A DNA stretch of 64,000 bases from Dryocosmus kuriphilus (lineage: Eukaryota > Arthropoda > Insecta > Hymenoptera > Cynipidae), in the NCBI GenBank assembly GCA_038277395.1, contig CM076193.1, positions 173,020,711 through 173,084,710 of the forward strand, read 5' to 3'. Each line of letters begins with the position of its first letter. Within the stretch, counting starts at the first letter, position 1. Made by a program: the position numbers and the translations under genes. This document shows, one piece after another, positions 42,732-54,760 of this stretch. The notes beneath the pieces are model-generated. The model saw nothing but the letters and a program-made list of their open reading frames with translations. It made no database searches and had not been told where the DNA came from.

Positions 42732-45700
42732 TCAATCTCCTCTCTTTATTTTCATTTTATCCAGATATCTCAGCCACACCACCGCCTCCACCTTTCCCTT
42801 TTCATTCCATATCTTTTCCATTGTCATGCAACCTTTTTCTACTTTTTCACAATCTTCTAACCAGTGCTTACACGTTGCTCTACCTCTCTCACATATCATG
42901 CATTTTCTTTCATCTTCTTTCACCCAGTACTTGGTCCATTCCTCCGTGTTCCCACATCTTGCTCTCGCGATCAGTTTCTGCGATCCTCTTTCCCTCTTTC
43001 TCCAAATATTTTGCTATACCCTCTACTTTTATCAAGACATACTTTTCAATATATTTTGCTTCTTTTATTTTATTTTCAATCACTTGCCTTAGTACCTTTC
43101 TATCTCTATTCATCAAATTTTGTTGTACTTTTACTCCCATTATGTTTTCTCTCCTCACTAATTCCCTTGACCAACCATTCCTATTTAGGTACCTTTCCCT
43201 TTCTTCTAATCCTTTTCTCCCCCCTAATCCTAATTCTCTCTCTTCTAAACATGTTTTAACAATCATTCCTCCATTACTTTCCAGGGCTTTTTCTTCAAAC
43301 TTGCATGCCGTGTTCCCTGATCTTACCTTAATTTCTTCTCTATCTACTTCTTTCAATACTATGTACCACGGCGTGCTTCTATCTAGACCCAGCGTCCATA
43401 TAATACATTTTTCATGCAGTCTTTCCACTTCCTCGTATTCCCTCCACCCCCAAATTTCCACTCCATACAGTAAAACACTCATCACTAACGCCTCATACAT
43501 TCTCATTCTTCTCTTGAAATCGTCTCTAAATAACTTCTCTCCTATTCCCCACACCGTCTTCATGATTACCGTGGCTCTTTTAACTCTATCCTTCACATGC
43601 TCTCTAATGTTCCCATTTTTCTTAAACAAAAATCCTAAGTAAACAAACTCTTCTATTTCTTCAACACTTTCTCTTCTCCATTGACATTCGTCTCAATTTT
43701 TTCCTTTTCCCACCTCCTTTTCCGAAAAACATTACCTTGAACTCTTTTACATTCAGTAATAGCTTCTTTTCCTGTAGATATCCCTCTAATATTTTCATCA
43801 TGCTTCTCAAGACATCCACCTCCCTAGCAAGTAACACAATATCATCTGCGTATGCCAGAGACCAAAATCTTTTCCTCGCTACTACTACACCTCCTTCTAA
43901 TCCTTTCTTAAACTCATCTATCATGTCCGATATAAACACTGCAGATAACAGTGGGCTCAATGGGCAGCCTAGTCCCAACCCTACCTCTGTCCAGGACTCC
44001 TTTGATGTTCCTTTTCCCACTCTAACCCTATTCCTGGTTTCCTTGTAAATTTCCCTTACCTTTTCTATTAAACAGTCATTTATTCCCCTTTTCTTCATTA
44101 CCTCCCACAATTTTTTCCTATTTATCGATGGGAACGCGGCCTTTAAATCTACGAAGAACGCACTTAGTTTTCCCCCTTTTTTCCGTCTCTTTCTCTACTA
44201 CATGTTTTTGTATATATATGCTGTCCATCGTACTTCTGCCCTCTCTAAATCCTGCCTGATTCTCCGGTAGTATCCCTTTGACTTCAACCTTCTTCTCTAA
44301 CCTTTCTGTCACAACCATCGCATATACCTTGTACGCCGTATTCAGGAATGTTATCCCCCTATAATTATCAACCTTCTCTTTATCTCCTTTCTTATATATT
44401 GGTGTTATCAAACCTTCCCTCCACTCATCCGGAAATCCCTCCCCTCTTCAAACCCTTTCTACCTCCCCTTTCAATTTCCCTCTCGCTTCTCCACTGCTGT
44501 AAAACCATACATCATTACTTAGCTCACCACTTCCTCCTGCCTTCCCTTTCTTTAGCCTGTTCAATTGCACTTCTATCTCTTCATGCCCTAGCTCGTCATT
44601 ATTTTCCTCTCTCATTCTCTGCCAGTCATCTGTCTTCTTTTCATCTGAACCTATAGACATTTCTTTGAAATTTGTCCTCCACTCTTCCATATTTATCTTG
44701 ACACTTATTCCCTCTTTTTCTTTCTCATTTTATTTATAAATTTCCACGGCTCGCCTTCCGTTTTAATCCTACTAATTTATTCCTCTATTTCTTTTTGCTT
44801 CTTTTCCTCCTTTCTCTTACATAGATCTGTATACCCTTTCCTAATCTTTACACAATTCGAATTTGCTTCCGTTCCCTTTTTCCCGTTCTTATACGCTTTT
44901 TTAACTTCATTTTTCTTTTTCCTACATTCACTGTCCCACCATGGATTCGTCCAGTTTTTATCCTTTACCCGCCTAATTTTTATCCTTTTTACTTTTATAG
45001 CCTTTTTCACCTTTTTCTTTAATTCTTCCCACACCTCTAATAACTCTACGTTCTCATATTCTAATTTTCCTGTACTTTCTCTATATTCATTCCTTGTTTC
45101 TTCCGTCCACTTCTTTCTCTACTAATTCTCCCACCGATGTTCTTTTTTCTTTATTTATTCTACTTTTTAGACACACAGCTAACGGTTGATGATCCGATTC
45201 CGCTCAAGACTCTATCTTCATTCTTTTAATATTCTCCCATCCTTCTGTATTGACTATAACGTAATCTATTACTGTAGATGCGTTGACTCTTATGTATGCA
45301 AATTCCCCTTTCTTATCTCCTTTCTTATTTCTATTCAATATACACCAACCCCTTTCTTCCACTAAGCCTAATAGTTCCTTTCCCTCCTTATTAAAGGTAT
45401 AGTCTTTTGTCTTTCTCTCGTTATACTTTCCATCAAAATGAACACTCCCTTTCTCCACTATTCTTGCATTCCAGTCTCCCCCTATTATTAGAATCTCCTC
45501 TTCATCTTCTCTTATGTAACTCTCTATTTCTTTTCTTTTTCTTTTCATTTTTATTCCGTTATAAATTGTCACTATTCTATGCCACCTTCCTTTTATTTTT
45601 ACCCTTCTCTCCTGTAATCCCTCTACAGTGTCCCTTATAACCTTCTTCTCCTCTAAGTTGTCTTTGACTGCCATTATTAAGCCTCCACTAGCCTTGTCCT

Positions 45701-45920
45701 TGCCCTTTTTTCTTGCCACTCCTTGCAGTTCCCATCTAAAACCGTCCGGTAATATACTTCTTGCCTTTTCCCAATCCTTTTCTTCTACTCATGTTTCCAT
45801 CAACCCTACTGTATCACATGTTTCGATATATTTCCAAAACTCTTTATCCTTTTTTATTATTCCTGCTACATCCCAAAAGAGAACCTTAACCTCTTTTTCA
45901 CTTTCTTTTCCCCCCTTCCT
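42732..45920 (-). pseudogene. LINE-A ORF2: endonuclease and reverse transcriptase (broken)
   Basis: On the minus strand from about 45885: FWDVAGI, SGGLIMAVKDNLEEKK, LIIGGDWNARIVEKG, ASTVIDYVIVN and ESDHQPLAV are the APE endonuclease motifs (45720-45180, one stop). A linker follows (45034-44448). RT motifs come next: YRGITFLNTAYKVYAMVV (44370), GLGCPLSPLLSAVFISDM (43970) and LAYADDIVLLAREVDVLR (active site intact, 43855). The rest reads LYGVEIWGWREYEEVERL (43470) and CMICERGRATCKHWLEDC (42905), a C-x2-C-H-C-type knuckle. At least five frameshifts or stops. Confidence 0.9.
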
Positions 45921-46081
45921 GCTCTTTCTCCTCTTTTTATTTTTCTATAAAAAACGCCTATCCGCCTTCTCTAGTCCTTCTTTATTCTCATTCCATCTAC
46001 GCCACTTCCCTTGTATACAGATGTTTTGATACCCTACCCTAACTGCCCTACCTTTATTCCTTTCTTCTTTGGATATCTTTC

Positions 46082-47034
46082 TTATTTTCCTTTGAATCTC
46101 TCTTTCTTTGTATGTAGGTCATGATCCAAGTAGACTTTCCTTGGACCTAGCCTGCTCTTAATTTTCATGACTTCTTGTTTCGCTTCATAAGAGTCCATCT
46201 CTATGACTAAAACCCCATTACCATTTGTACCCCATCTTCTCACTTTCTTTATTTTCCCTCCTGCCCCAAACTCCTTTTCTAAAAATTCCTCTACCGTTTT
46301 TCTCTCATTTACTTCTTGTGTCGTTATGCCTACCATTATGATGTTGTTTCTTCTGTCCCATCTTTCCCTTTTTTCAAATTCCCTTTCCACCCCACTTACT
46401 TTCTTTACAATTCCCTCTAAACTCCCTACTTGTGACGACTCGATTTTCTTTTCCATTACCAAATCTTCTTTCTCAGATCCGTTTGTCCCTTAGTGGCTTC
46501 CACCATACTCTTCTCTACGACTTCTAATCTCTTTTTTACTTCACCTAACTCGCGATCCCGTTTTGCTTCCATTCTAGCTAAGTCCTCCTTAATGCTTTTC
46601 CGTTCCTCTTTTCCCTCCTGTAGCATTCTTGGGATCAAATCCAGCTTCATCTCCATCATGTCTTTGTCCACTACCTTTGCCATCGTTTCCTTTCGTGCCT
46701 TATCACTACTTCCCCCTACAACCTCCCTTAAGTTAGGCGAACTCTGCGTATTATTTCTTTTAGCTTGTTTCTCATCAACCTCACCTTCTGCCTGTACCTC
46801 CCTTTCTCTTTTCCGTTCTTTGGCCCTCCCCCACGCGACTACTAGTGACGCCTGGTCCCATAGACTCCGAGTCCTATTTCTTATCGGACCTGCGTCCGAC
46901 TTCCCAGCGCGCCGGCTGCCTGACACACTCCCTCCCCTTCCCTTACGTACCACCAATGGCTTGCCAGTCGGGACCACAAATTCCCCTTTCGACACCTTCC
47001 TTTCCCCCAAGTTCTGTTTTACCGCCTTGCTCAT
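46082..47034 (-). pseudogene. LINE-A ORF1 (coiled coil plus RRM-like), frameshifted
   Basis: Two overlapping minus-strand frames. 47034-46456 starts MSKAVKQNLGERKVSKGEFV and runs through a basic/Ser-rich region into a long charged coiled coil (MEMKLDLIPRMLQEGKEERK onward). 46462-46082 continues with RRNNIIMVGITTQEVNERKT, the RRM-like core, WGTNGNGVLVIEMDSYEAKQ and LGPRKVYLDHDLHTKKER. A single frameshift near 46460 separates them. The design matches L1-like ORF1 proteins and the ORF1 of the HAL1-like elements, though sequence identity to the latter looks low. Confidence 0.85.
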
Positions 47035-47152
47035 ACACCCGCCTGATTATTATCCCCTCCGGCCCGATAGATCTCGCTCTTACCAGCTCAGCTCATACAC
47101 CCGCCTGATTATTATCCCCTCCGGACAGATAGGTCTCGCTCTTACCAGCTCA
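47029..47152. repeat. 62-bp tandem duplication at the LINE-A 5' end
   Basis: GCTCATACACCCGCCTGATT starts at 47029 and at 47091. The two 62-bp units differ at only a few bases. They cover the 5' UTR immediately before ORF1 and overlap its start codon region. Confidence 0.88.
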
Positions 47153-47460
47153 GACCTACACTGCATAGGAACGGTATAACCCTACAACTCTATTTCCGCG
47201 CACCTAATTCCCTAGTACGCCTAAAACTTTTACGTTCAGCTAACATAACCTCCAAAATGACATCCTTTTTCTTGGCCCTCTTTTTAACCTTTAATTCCCT
47301 TCCCCTGCTTCGAATTATTTGTTTTACCCTACCTTTTCACCTCCATTCCTGAATCCTACCAATCTTCCCTTCCTCCACACACTTTCACGACAAATATCAC
47401 TGTCCAAACATGCACCTTTCACTCAAACGTCCGTTCACTACTTTGCCTGCATACAACCTC

Positions 47461-47884
47461 TGTTCCCTGAATTATAGATGTTGTTAATTGTAATTTTAAT
47501 TAATCTATTAATTACGTCAAGTGGGTAACCATTGTTATTCAAAGTTTGTTGCAACAGTTGGATGTTTTGTTTCCTAAATTGTGGAGAAGATAATTTAATT
47601 GCCCTTTCTATAAGTGCAAAAATCATCCCCTTCTTTTTGAGACCAAGGATGTTGAGATAAAAGATGTAAATATCTGCCAGACCAAGTTTCTTTGTGATAC
47701 CAATTGGTTAAAAGAGTGTCGTTGTTAGTCCTTGTAATTGAGATGTCTAAAAAATTAAGTGTGCAGTCAACTTCTTTTTCAAACGTGAATTTGTGATTAG
47801 AATCGAAGCTATTGAAAATCACTACAACTTCTGGTAGTTTATGTTTAGAAATGATCATGAAAATATCGTCAACATACATTAATA
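47461..47884 (-). pseudogene. Penelope-type reverse transcriptase fragment (P1)
   Basis: Minus strand from 47884: the active-site tract MYVDDIFMIISKHKLPEVVV keeps YVDD (Asp pair intact). It is followed by FNSFDSNHKFTFEKEVDCTL, NFLDISITRTNNDTLLTNWY and KETWSGRYLHLLSQHPWSQK, all typical of Penelope RT palm and thumb. A frameshift near 47610 leads to the next piece, KQNIQLLQQTLNNNGYPLDV, ending in NIYNSGN at the LINE-A target site. The N-terminal two thirds of the protein are absent because the element begins here. Confidence 0.85.
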
Positions 47885-48689
47885 GTTGAAAGTGATTTCA
47901 ATTTTGGCGCCTATTTCTTCGTCCATGTTTATTGACTTTATGAACGTCTTTACCTGATCGTTTATGGATGTCTTTGTAAAAGTTTGTTGAAATTTGTCAT
48001 TTGAAAGATTCGAGCAATCACTGTTTGCTTTTCGCAAGAACTCTTTTCACAAAACTTCACTAAGATGTATAAATTTCAATTTTTATGAACCTCTGGTTCA
48101 CTCCAGAAATCACAACAAAGTGCTTATATTAATATTTGGTAAACTTTTTGTTTTACTCGAATTTAATTTGTATTTCGTTTCATTAACATAACCTCTAATT
48201 ATGTTCCCTTTTCCCATATCACTTTGTTCTTCTTCATTTTTTACAGTGTCTTCAATGTCATAATAACATGGATACAAACAAATTTTCCATCTCCAGTTTA
48301 TTGTTTCCAAACATTTTTATATTTGAGAATTAGTCACATTGTTCTGATGGAGGAGGTTATATTAAAACTTTTATACACAAGGGTATTTTGTGTTTCAATC
48401 GCCCAATTTTCATATGGTGTTTAGATACTAATTTATTTAAAAAAAATAATATCTCGATTACATGTCATATTTGAAGACCCTCGTGATGATTTATTTATTC
48501 ACTTTATACTTATACGTTCACATGGTCTTCATGTTGTTTCTATTTCCTTTTTAAACACCTTTTGTTATTTATATGACTTTTGTGAACTTTTGGAATAATT
48601 TTACAATAAATTATTATTTGAAGCAGGCTTGAAAAGGGACCACACAGAGTCTGGAGCGTACGTAGCCAATTTTACACTAAATTCTACAT

Positions 48690-49210
48690 GTTTTTACTAC
48701 TTGGACCTTTGACACAGAAAGTTTATTTACATATCTACAATAAGAGATCTAAACTTATGAGAAATGTTTTACTGCCAAAACGAAAACCCTTCAGACCAGA
48801 GAAGAGATTCTCTCCAATGGATCAGATTCCGTTTTGGAATACATCTTCTGGGATTTCTCCAAAAATTTTCTTGTTTGTTATTAAGATTAGCTCCTTTGCG
48901 CAATCAAAGGATTTTTTTAATTAGATGCCGCAAAGGTGGTCTAATTCCACCTTGTTTAGAAAATTTCAACTATTTTGACAAACTTAGATTTTTTGATCCA
49001 ATTAATAGAATTCAAATTAATGGATTGTCCAAAATTGTCAAAACTAACTCTTAACACAGAAATTAGAGATATAGGTTGTGAAATCGCTGATATCAACCAA
49101 AAACTACAAAATCTATATAATACTTTGATTAGACATCTACCCTTTCGAATTTTCGTTGATTTTATGCTGTTTGAAACCCGTAAATACAGTGGTCTTTTTT
49201 TTAAAACATA
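48690..49210 (+). pseudogene. Penelope ORF, N-terminal part (P2)
   Basis: Two frames form the N-terminus of the Penelope polyprotein. 48764-49054 contains FLIRCRKGGLIPPCLENFNY, a tract typical of the start of these proteins. 48975-49211 contains LNTEIRDIGCEIADINQKLQ and ends ...IFVDFMLFE. A frameshift near 49000 separates them. LINE-B is inserted directly after (49234). The reading continues at 53032. Confidence 0.75.
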
Positions 49211-49233
49211 AGAAACATTTAACACATAAATTC

Positions 49234-50157
49234 TTGTTGTAGTCTTCTTTCCTTATTTCCCCTCTCCTGCATTTTCTAACACATTCTTTAATCTTTACTT
49301 TGCTCTCTCTGCACTCCACATCCCATCATCCTCTCTTAAATTTCTCTCCTTCGTTTCTCGGTCTCACCTCATCCCTTACCTTGAAAATCGCGTCTCTAAG
49401 ATTTTCTATGATCTTGTCTATCCCTTCCTCTTCCATACCTCCAAGATTCGCATTTTCCATTCTTTCTGTAAATTCCCTTAACTTATCTTCCCCCCAATTT
49501 CCCATTTCTAACTTTATCTCCCCAGCTTCTCCCGCATTCCCTTTTTCGCACTTTAGGCTTCTACTTTTCAATGTCGCTATCACTGGGAAGTGCTCATACC
49601 CTATCTCATCACCCACTTCCATTCTCACCATTTACTTCCTGATTTTTTCTTCTGCTAGAATGTAATCAATTACAGTGTCTCCTTTAACTATAAACATCAC
49701 CTCGCCCTCTTCATCCCCCCGTGTATTGCCATTACTGATGAACCACCCTGCCTTTCCTATCAGTTCTAATAGCTTTCTTCCCTCCCTGCCCGTTTCCTTG
49801 TGCTTTGACTTTCTCATATAAACCTCTTTTTCTTCGTCCCACCTTTCTCCCACTTGCTCACCAGTCCACACATTAAGATCCCCTCCTATTAACACCAAAT
49901 CCTCCTTCTCTTGTTTAGTCCATCTCTTTATTACATTCCACCCTTCTTCCTCCCCTCTTCTTCTATACACACCTACAATGTTCTCTTTTACTTTCCCCAT
50001 TTTTATTCTTCTCACCATTATTCCCTCCTTTTCTGCCGTATTCTTACGTTCTGCCTCTTCTACTACCAACTCCTTTCTTACCCCTGACACCATACCACCC
50101 ATACCCCTTCCCTTTACATTTTCCCTTTTTTGCTCCTTGCATCTGTATTGGCAATAC
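49234..50157 (-). pseudogene. LINE-B endonuclease, inverted 5' part
   Basis: Minus strand: VLIGGDLNVWTGEQVGERWD (near 49890) and VKGDTVIDYILAEEKIRK (near 49660) are endonuclease motifs. A stop at 49632-49634 follows. Then come DEIGYEHFPVIATLKSRSLK (SDH-type motif altered to YEH) and RGWWDVECRESKVKIKECVR (49330-49270). The end at 49234 is in the linker before the RT. The start of the endonuclease is missing; the frame begins near 50150 at the junction with the plus-strand half. Confidence 0.8.
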
Positions 50158-52735
50158 AAGGGGGGATGAAGAGGGCGCGGTGACGTTTGTAGGTAAAGGA
50201 GATACTGTAATTGATTACATTCAAGCAGAAGAAAGAATCAGGAAGTTAATGGTGAGAATGGAAGTGAGTGATGAGATAGGGTCTGAGCACTTCCCAGTGA
50301 TAGCGACATTGAAAAGTAGAAGCCTAAAGTGCGGAAAAGGGAATACGGGAGGGGCTGGGGAGACAAAATTAAAAATGGGAAATTGGGGGAAAGATAAGTT
50401 AAGGGAATTTACAGAAAGAATGGAAAATGAGAATCTTCGAGGTATGGAAGATGAAGGGATAGATAAGATCATGGAAAATCTTAAAGACGTGATTGTCAAG
50501 GTAAGGGATGATGTGAGACCGAGAAACGAAGGAGAGAAGTGTAAGAGAGGATGGTGGGATGTGGAGTGCAGAGAGAGCAAAGTAAAGATTAAAGAATGTG
50601 TTAGAAAATGGAGGAGAGGGAAAATAAAGAAAGAAGACTACAACAAGAGGAAAAAAGAACATGAGAAAATGTTAAGCAAAAAGAAGCAAAGGGAGAAAGA
50701 AGGGTACGTGGAAGAGGTGGAGAAAGCGGTTAAGGAAAGGAGAGAATGGGAAGTGAAAAATAGGGAAAGAGGAAGAAAGAGGGGCATAAACGAGGAAATA
50801 AAAATGACAGAGTGGACAGAATACCTTTAAGGGATTGCTAGGAGGTGTGGGAAATAGTGTGCGGGAGAAGGGAGGAAGGTAGTTGCAGAGGATGGGAACA
50901 GAGAAAACGTGATTAGTAGGGAGGAGATAAATGGAGCAATCGCAAGATTGAAACGAAACAAGACAACAGGAGAGGATGGCATCGGAAACGAAGCACTGAA
51001 ATATGGTGGGGAAAGGGTAAGAGAAGAGATGTGGAGGATATGTAATAAGGTATGGAAAGGAGAAGGTTGGACAGAAGAATGGCGGACAGGGGTGGTAGGA
51101 CCAGTGATTAAGAAAGGAGGGGGAAAAAAATCCGCAAGTCTATAGAGGGGTTACAATTATGTCAGTGGGTTACAAAGTCTACGCAGAGGTGCTTAGGAAA
51201 AGGCTGGAAAGGCAGGTCGAAGAAAGGGGAAGGATACCGCACAACCAAACAGGCTTTAGAAAAGGAATGGGGACAGCAGACAACATTTATGTGCTTAACA
51301 ATTTAGTGAACAGGAACTTAGGTCAGAAGAAAGGACAACTGATCGCACTTTTTGTAGATTTAAAAGCGGCGTTTGACTCAGTCAACAGAAGGTTGCTATG
51401 GAAGGCCTTAAAACAGAGAGGAATAGAAGAAGGCCTAGCAGAAAGGATAAAAGAGATATTTATAGAAACTAGGATGAAGGTAAGAATAGGGAAAAAGAAG
51501 GGAGAGGAGTTTTGGACGGAAAGAGGTCTCAGGCAGGGATGTCCACTATGTCCATTACTATTCACTATTCTACTAGAAGATTTAGAGGAGAAATTGGCAA
51601 GGAAAGGAAAAGGGGGAACGAAGTAGGAAAATGGCAAGCTATATTCGCTAGCATACGCGGCCGATATAGTATTAATAGCAGATGATGAAAGATGGATGAG
51701 TCTAATGATGAGAATATTTGAAGAATATGTGAGAGAGAAATACCTGATGGTGAATGTGAAGAAAACTAAGATGATGTGTTTTAGAAAAAGGAGGTGTAGA
51801 ATAGAGTATTATTGGAAGATGTATAGCAAAGTATTAGAATTGGTAGAAGAATTTTGTTACCTTGGGTATTGGTTCGAAACAAGAGGAAGGAATGAGCTGT
51901 AGGTAAGAAAGAGATTGGAGTGTGGAAGTATGGTAATGGGCCAAGTGTGGGGCATAGGGAAGAGAAGATTCAAGGATGATTGGAGAATGAGAGCTTGGAT
52001 GTTTGATGTTTTAGTATGTTCAGTGGTGAGGTATGGAGTGGAAGTTTGGGGATGGAAGGAATATAAGAGAGTGGAAATCATGCATGAAAGATTTTTTAGA
52101 TGGGTCATGGGCGTGAAATGGAGCTGCCCAGGTTATATGTTGAGGGAAGAGATAGGCCGAGAAAAAATGGTAGTAATGCAGCTAAAAAGGGCTTGGAATT
52201 TTGAAGAAAAACTAAGGAGGGTAGAAGGAAGTAAGATTGCACAAGCGTGTGCAAGGGAGATAGAAGACAAAGGGAGAAGGGGGAACATGGTTAGGTCGAA
52301 GTGGGAAGAAGAAAGGTACGCAAGGAGAAGAGAATGGAGTACGAATGGGGAAAATAGAGATTGGGAAGGAATAGAGAACGAGATTTTGGCGAGACAAAGG
52401 GAGGAAAGATGGAAAAAAATTGTGAAATCAAGGTACAATAGTTGGTACAAGATGGTGAAGTGGGAAGGAGAGCCAGAATATTTGAAGAAGTTAAAGAAGG
52501 AAAGTAAATGGAACAGAATGATGAGATTTAGAATGGGATAGGGAGTAAGAGAGAGTATATACTGGATGAACGAGGAGGAGAAACGGTGTAGAATATGTGG
52601 GTATGAGCAAGAATCGTGGGTGCATGTGTTGGAAAGATGTACAGGCGATGAAGAGGAAAGGAAATGTGTGGAAGAGAGAGTGAAAGAGATTCTGAATGGG
52701 AGTGGACAGGGAGAGGGATGGATGAAGGAGTAGGA
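50158..52735 (+). pseudogene. LINE-B ORF2, plus-strand part (endonuclease end, RT, zinc knuckle)
   Basis: Plus strand from the junction: GDTVIDYIQAEERIRKLMVR (50190), SDEIGSEHFPVIATLKSR and the linker to 50830 repeat the content of the inverted half. RT follows: KTTGEDGIGNEALKYGGERV (50955), GYKVYAEVLRKRLERQ (51167), ALFVDLKAAFDSVNRRLLWK (motif A, 51345) and RGLRQGCPLCPLLFTILLED (motif B, 51520). The active site reads YAAD (about 51653), one catalytic Asp replaced by Ala. After thumb sequence comes the knuckle CRICGYEQESWVHVLERC (52588-52641). Several stops and frameshifts. Confidence 0.88.
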
Positions 52736-53031
52736 AAAGTTAAGAGAAAGAAAACGTATCATGATATAAGTAAAAGTATAAAGTAGAGTCGAGAAAGAAA
52801 AGATCAATGATAGATTGGTAAAGGCAAGAGGAAACGAAAGTCCTGGTCTTAATCGCTAGCGTAGAAATATAAGAGTAGATGATAAGAAAGATTGTATATA
52901 TTAGCAATAAGATAGAGATAAGGTATGATATAAGGAATTGAATGTATAGATACTTGTAATGGTTTGGTGAAGACTCTTAAACCCGTAAAAGGGAGAGACT
53001 ATAAATAAACATTGATTGAACACATAAATTC

Positions 53032-54760
53032 AATACTCTACATTATAAGAGAATTTCTAAACAGAAAATAGATTTTAAAATTCCAAAGACTAGGTTTAAG
53101 AATTTAACTAATACAACAATTCTAGAAGATGTTGTTAAAATCGTACCTTTAAGCCCAGCTTTTTCTTTAAATTCCTTTAACAAGAAACAATTTCCTTCAC
53201 ATGATTTTATAGCCTCGATTGAATTTGGAATTTGGAGATTTCCCTCTGATGTTCAGAATTAACGAAGAATCCTTTGCTCTCAAACTATAATGCTTGCATG
53301 TCATCCATTGAAGCTAAACAGTTAAAAGCGAATTCTACCTTAATCTCCAGAGCATACAAACTCCCAGAAATACACAATGAGGGAAACCCTTTAAGGTTAA
53401 TAGTGTCTGCCATAAAAAGTCCCACTGACAAACTAGATAAAATTCTTTCAGATCACTTACGACTAATAACAGATAAATCACAGTATCATGTTAAAGATAG
53501 CTGGGATTATGTCAATTCTCTTACAAACTTCAAAATGCCAAAACATCACATTCTGCTTTCTTTGGATGTTGTTAACTTATTTCCTAATATCCCTATCAAT
53601 CTAACTTTGCAAAGCATTAAAAGTAAATGGGACCTCATCGCTGCCAACACTTTAATTTCCAGAGCTGAGTTTTTATATTGAATAGAATTTTGCCTTAGAT
53701 CAACCTTTCTTAAATTTAATAATAAAAGTTACAAACAAATAGACGGATTAGCTATGGGTTCTTCTTTATCACCAGCAATAGCTGATGTGGTAATGGAAGA
53801 ACTTGAAGTAGATTGTTTATCACTCAGTTTCAACATACCTTTTTACAAAATGTATGTTGATAAATATTTTCATGATAATTCCTAACCATAGACTGTCAGA
53901 AGTTCTAGACATTTTCAACAGTTTCGATTCTCATCTTAAATTCCCGTTTGAAAAAGGAGTTATCACCACACTTAAATTTTTAGACATCTGAAATACAAGG
54001 ACTAGAATGACACTCTTTTAGCCAATTGGTATCACAAAGAAACTTGGTCTGGCAGATATTTACATTCTTTATCTCAACATCCTTGGTCTCAAAAGAAGGG
54101 GAAGTTTTTGGACTTATAGATAGGGCCATTAAATTATCTTTTCTACAATCTGGAAAATAAGGCATCCAACTATTACGACAAACTTAGATTAACAATATTT
54201 ATCCACTTGACTTAATTAACAGATCAATTAAAATTAGAATTGACAACATCTATAATTCAGGTACAAAATAGACTCACCATTTTTCAAAAACTTCACTGTT
54301 ATTCCATACATATCTGTTATTACGGACAAAATACCTACTGCTTTAAAGCAAAAAAATATTAAGGTCATTTTTAGACCTACCAAATCTTACTTTAACTTTT
54401 TTCGATCCCCTAAGGGTAAGCTAGATATTTTTCATAAAAGAAACATTGTTTAATGTTTCAACTGTTTACACTGTGACAGTTGTTATATTGGACACACTAG
54501 TAGACAATTACATTATAGAATCAAATAATATCAACGTCATAATTCTAATGGAGATAATATTGCGGCACTTGAAAGACACAGAATTGAAACAGGTCATGAC
54601 TTTGATTTTCAACATCCAAGAATATTAGCCTCAGAGGATTTTTTTGAATAAACGACGTACTATTGAATCTTTTTACATTAATAAAGAAAGAAGATGTGTT
54701 AATCTCAGATATGACAACTTCAAGCTACCTGATTTCTACAGTCTATTATGTAAAAACTAA
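53032..54760 (+). pseudogene. Penelope reverse transcriptase and GIY-YIG endonuclease (P2)
   Basis: Continuation of the P2 protein. VVKIVPLSPAFSLNSFNKKQ leads to an open stretch at 53274-53681 with ISRAYKLPEIHNEGNPLRLI, VSAIKSPTDKLDKILSDHL and LLSLDVVNLFPNIPI (motif A). Motif B reads DGLAMGSSLSPAIADVVMEE (53740). The active site is YVDK instead of YVDD (near 53855). After a damaged palm and thumb, the GIY-YIG part shows CDSCYIGHTSRQLHYRIK (54473-54526) and LERHRIETGHDFDFQHPRIL. It ends at TAA 54758-54760. Multiple stops. Confidence 0.88.

Larger units (their letters stand above)
42336..47460 (-). mobile_element. LINE-A copy 3 (most complete)
   Basis: A 5.1-kb minus-strand non-LTR retrotransposon with 5' UTR, ORF1, ORF2 and 3' UTR. 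The flanks repeat a TGTTCCCTGAATTA tract (42299-42312 and 47461-47474), a target duplication of at least 13-14 bp in the Penelope RT region. ORF2 has an APE endonuclease, RT and a C-terminal zinc knuckle. Several stops and frameshifts show it is inactive, but it defines the family that also gave copies at 6.2 and 32.3 kb. Confidence 0.9.
37737..47884 (-). mobile_element. Penelope-like element P1 (5'-truncated, inverted half)
   Basis: A minus-strand Penelope-like retroelement. Reading 5' to 3' on its strand it starts inside the reverse transcriptase at 47884 and continues to 47461. It is broken by LINE-A copy 3, goes on with the GIY-YIG endonuclease (42335-41855), is broken by Tc1 copy 1, then by the ORF1-only LINE, and ends in the terminal repeat at 37737. 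It is joined head to head with P2 at about 47884/47885. The far end CATATGTAAATAAG-type border is the mirror of the P2 end near 60239. Confidence 0.85.
49221..53031. mobile_element. LINE-B insertion with inverted 5' half
   Basis: A non-LTR retrotransposon flanked by a perfect 13-bp duplication AACACATAAATTC (49221-49233 and 53019-53031). The left part (49234-50157) is minus strand and the right part (50158-53018) plus strand. Both contain the same roughly 480 bp of the endonuclease-to-linker region, so the two halves meet head to head and overlap in content. The 3' end has AAACCCGTAAAAGGGAGAG and ATAAATAAAC, shared with the HAL1-like elements. Confidence 0.88.

Noticed and set aside
42695..43642. 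315-codon plus-strand open frame, Ser/Phe/Leu-rich
   Set aside because: It is the antisense shadow of LINE-A ORF2, whose minus strand carries clear RT and C-terminal motifs over the same bases.
46493..47179. 228-codon plus-strand open frame opposite LINE-A ORF1
   Set aside because: Shadow of a charged coiled-coil ORF on the minus strand; no recognisable domain in this direction.
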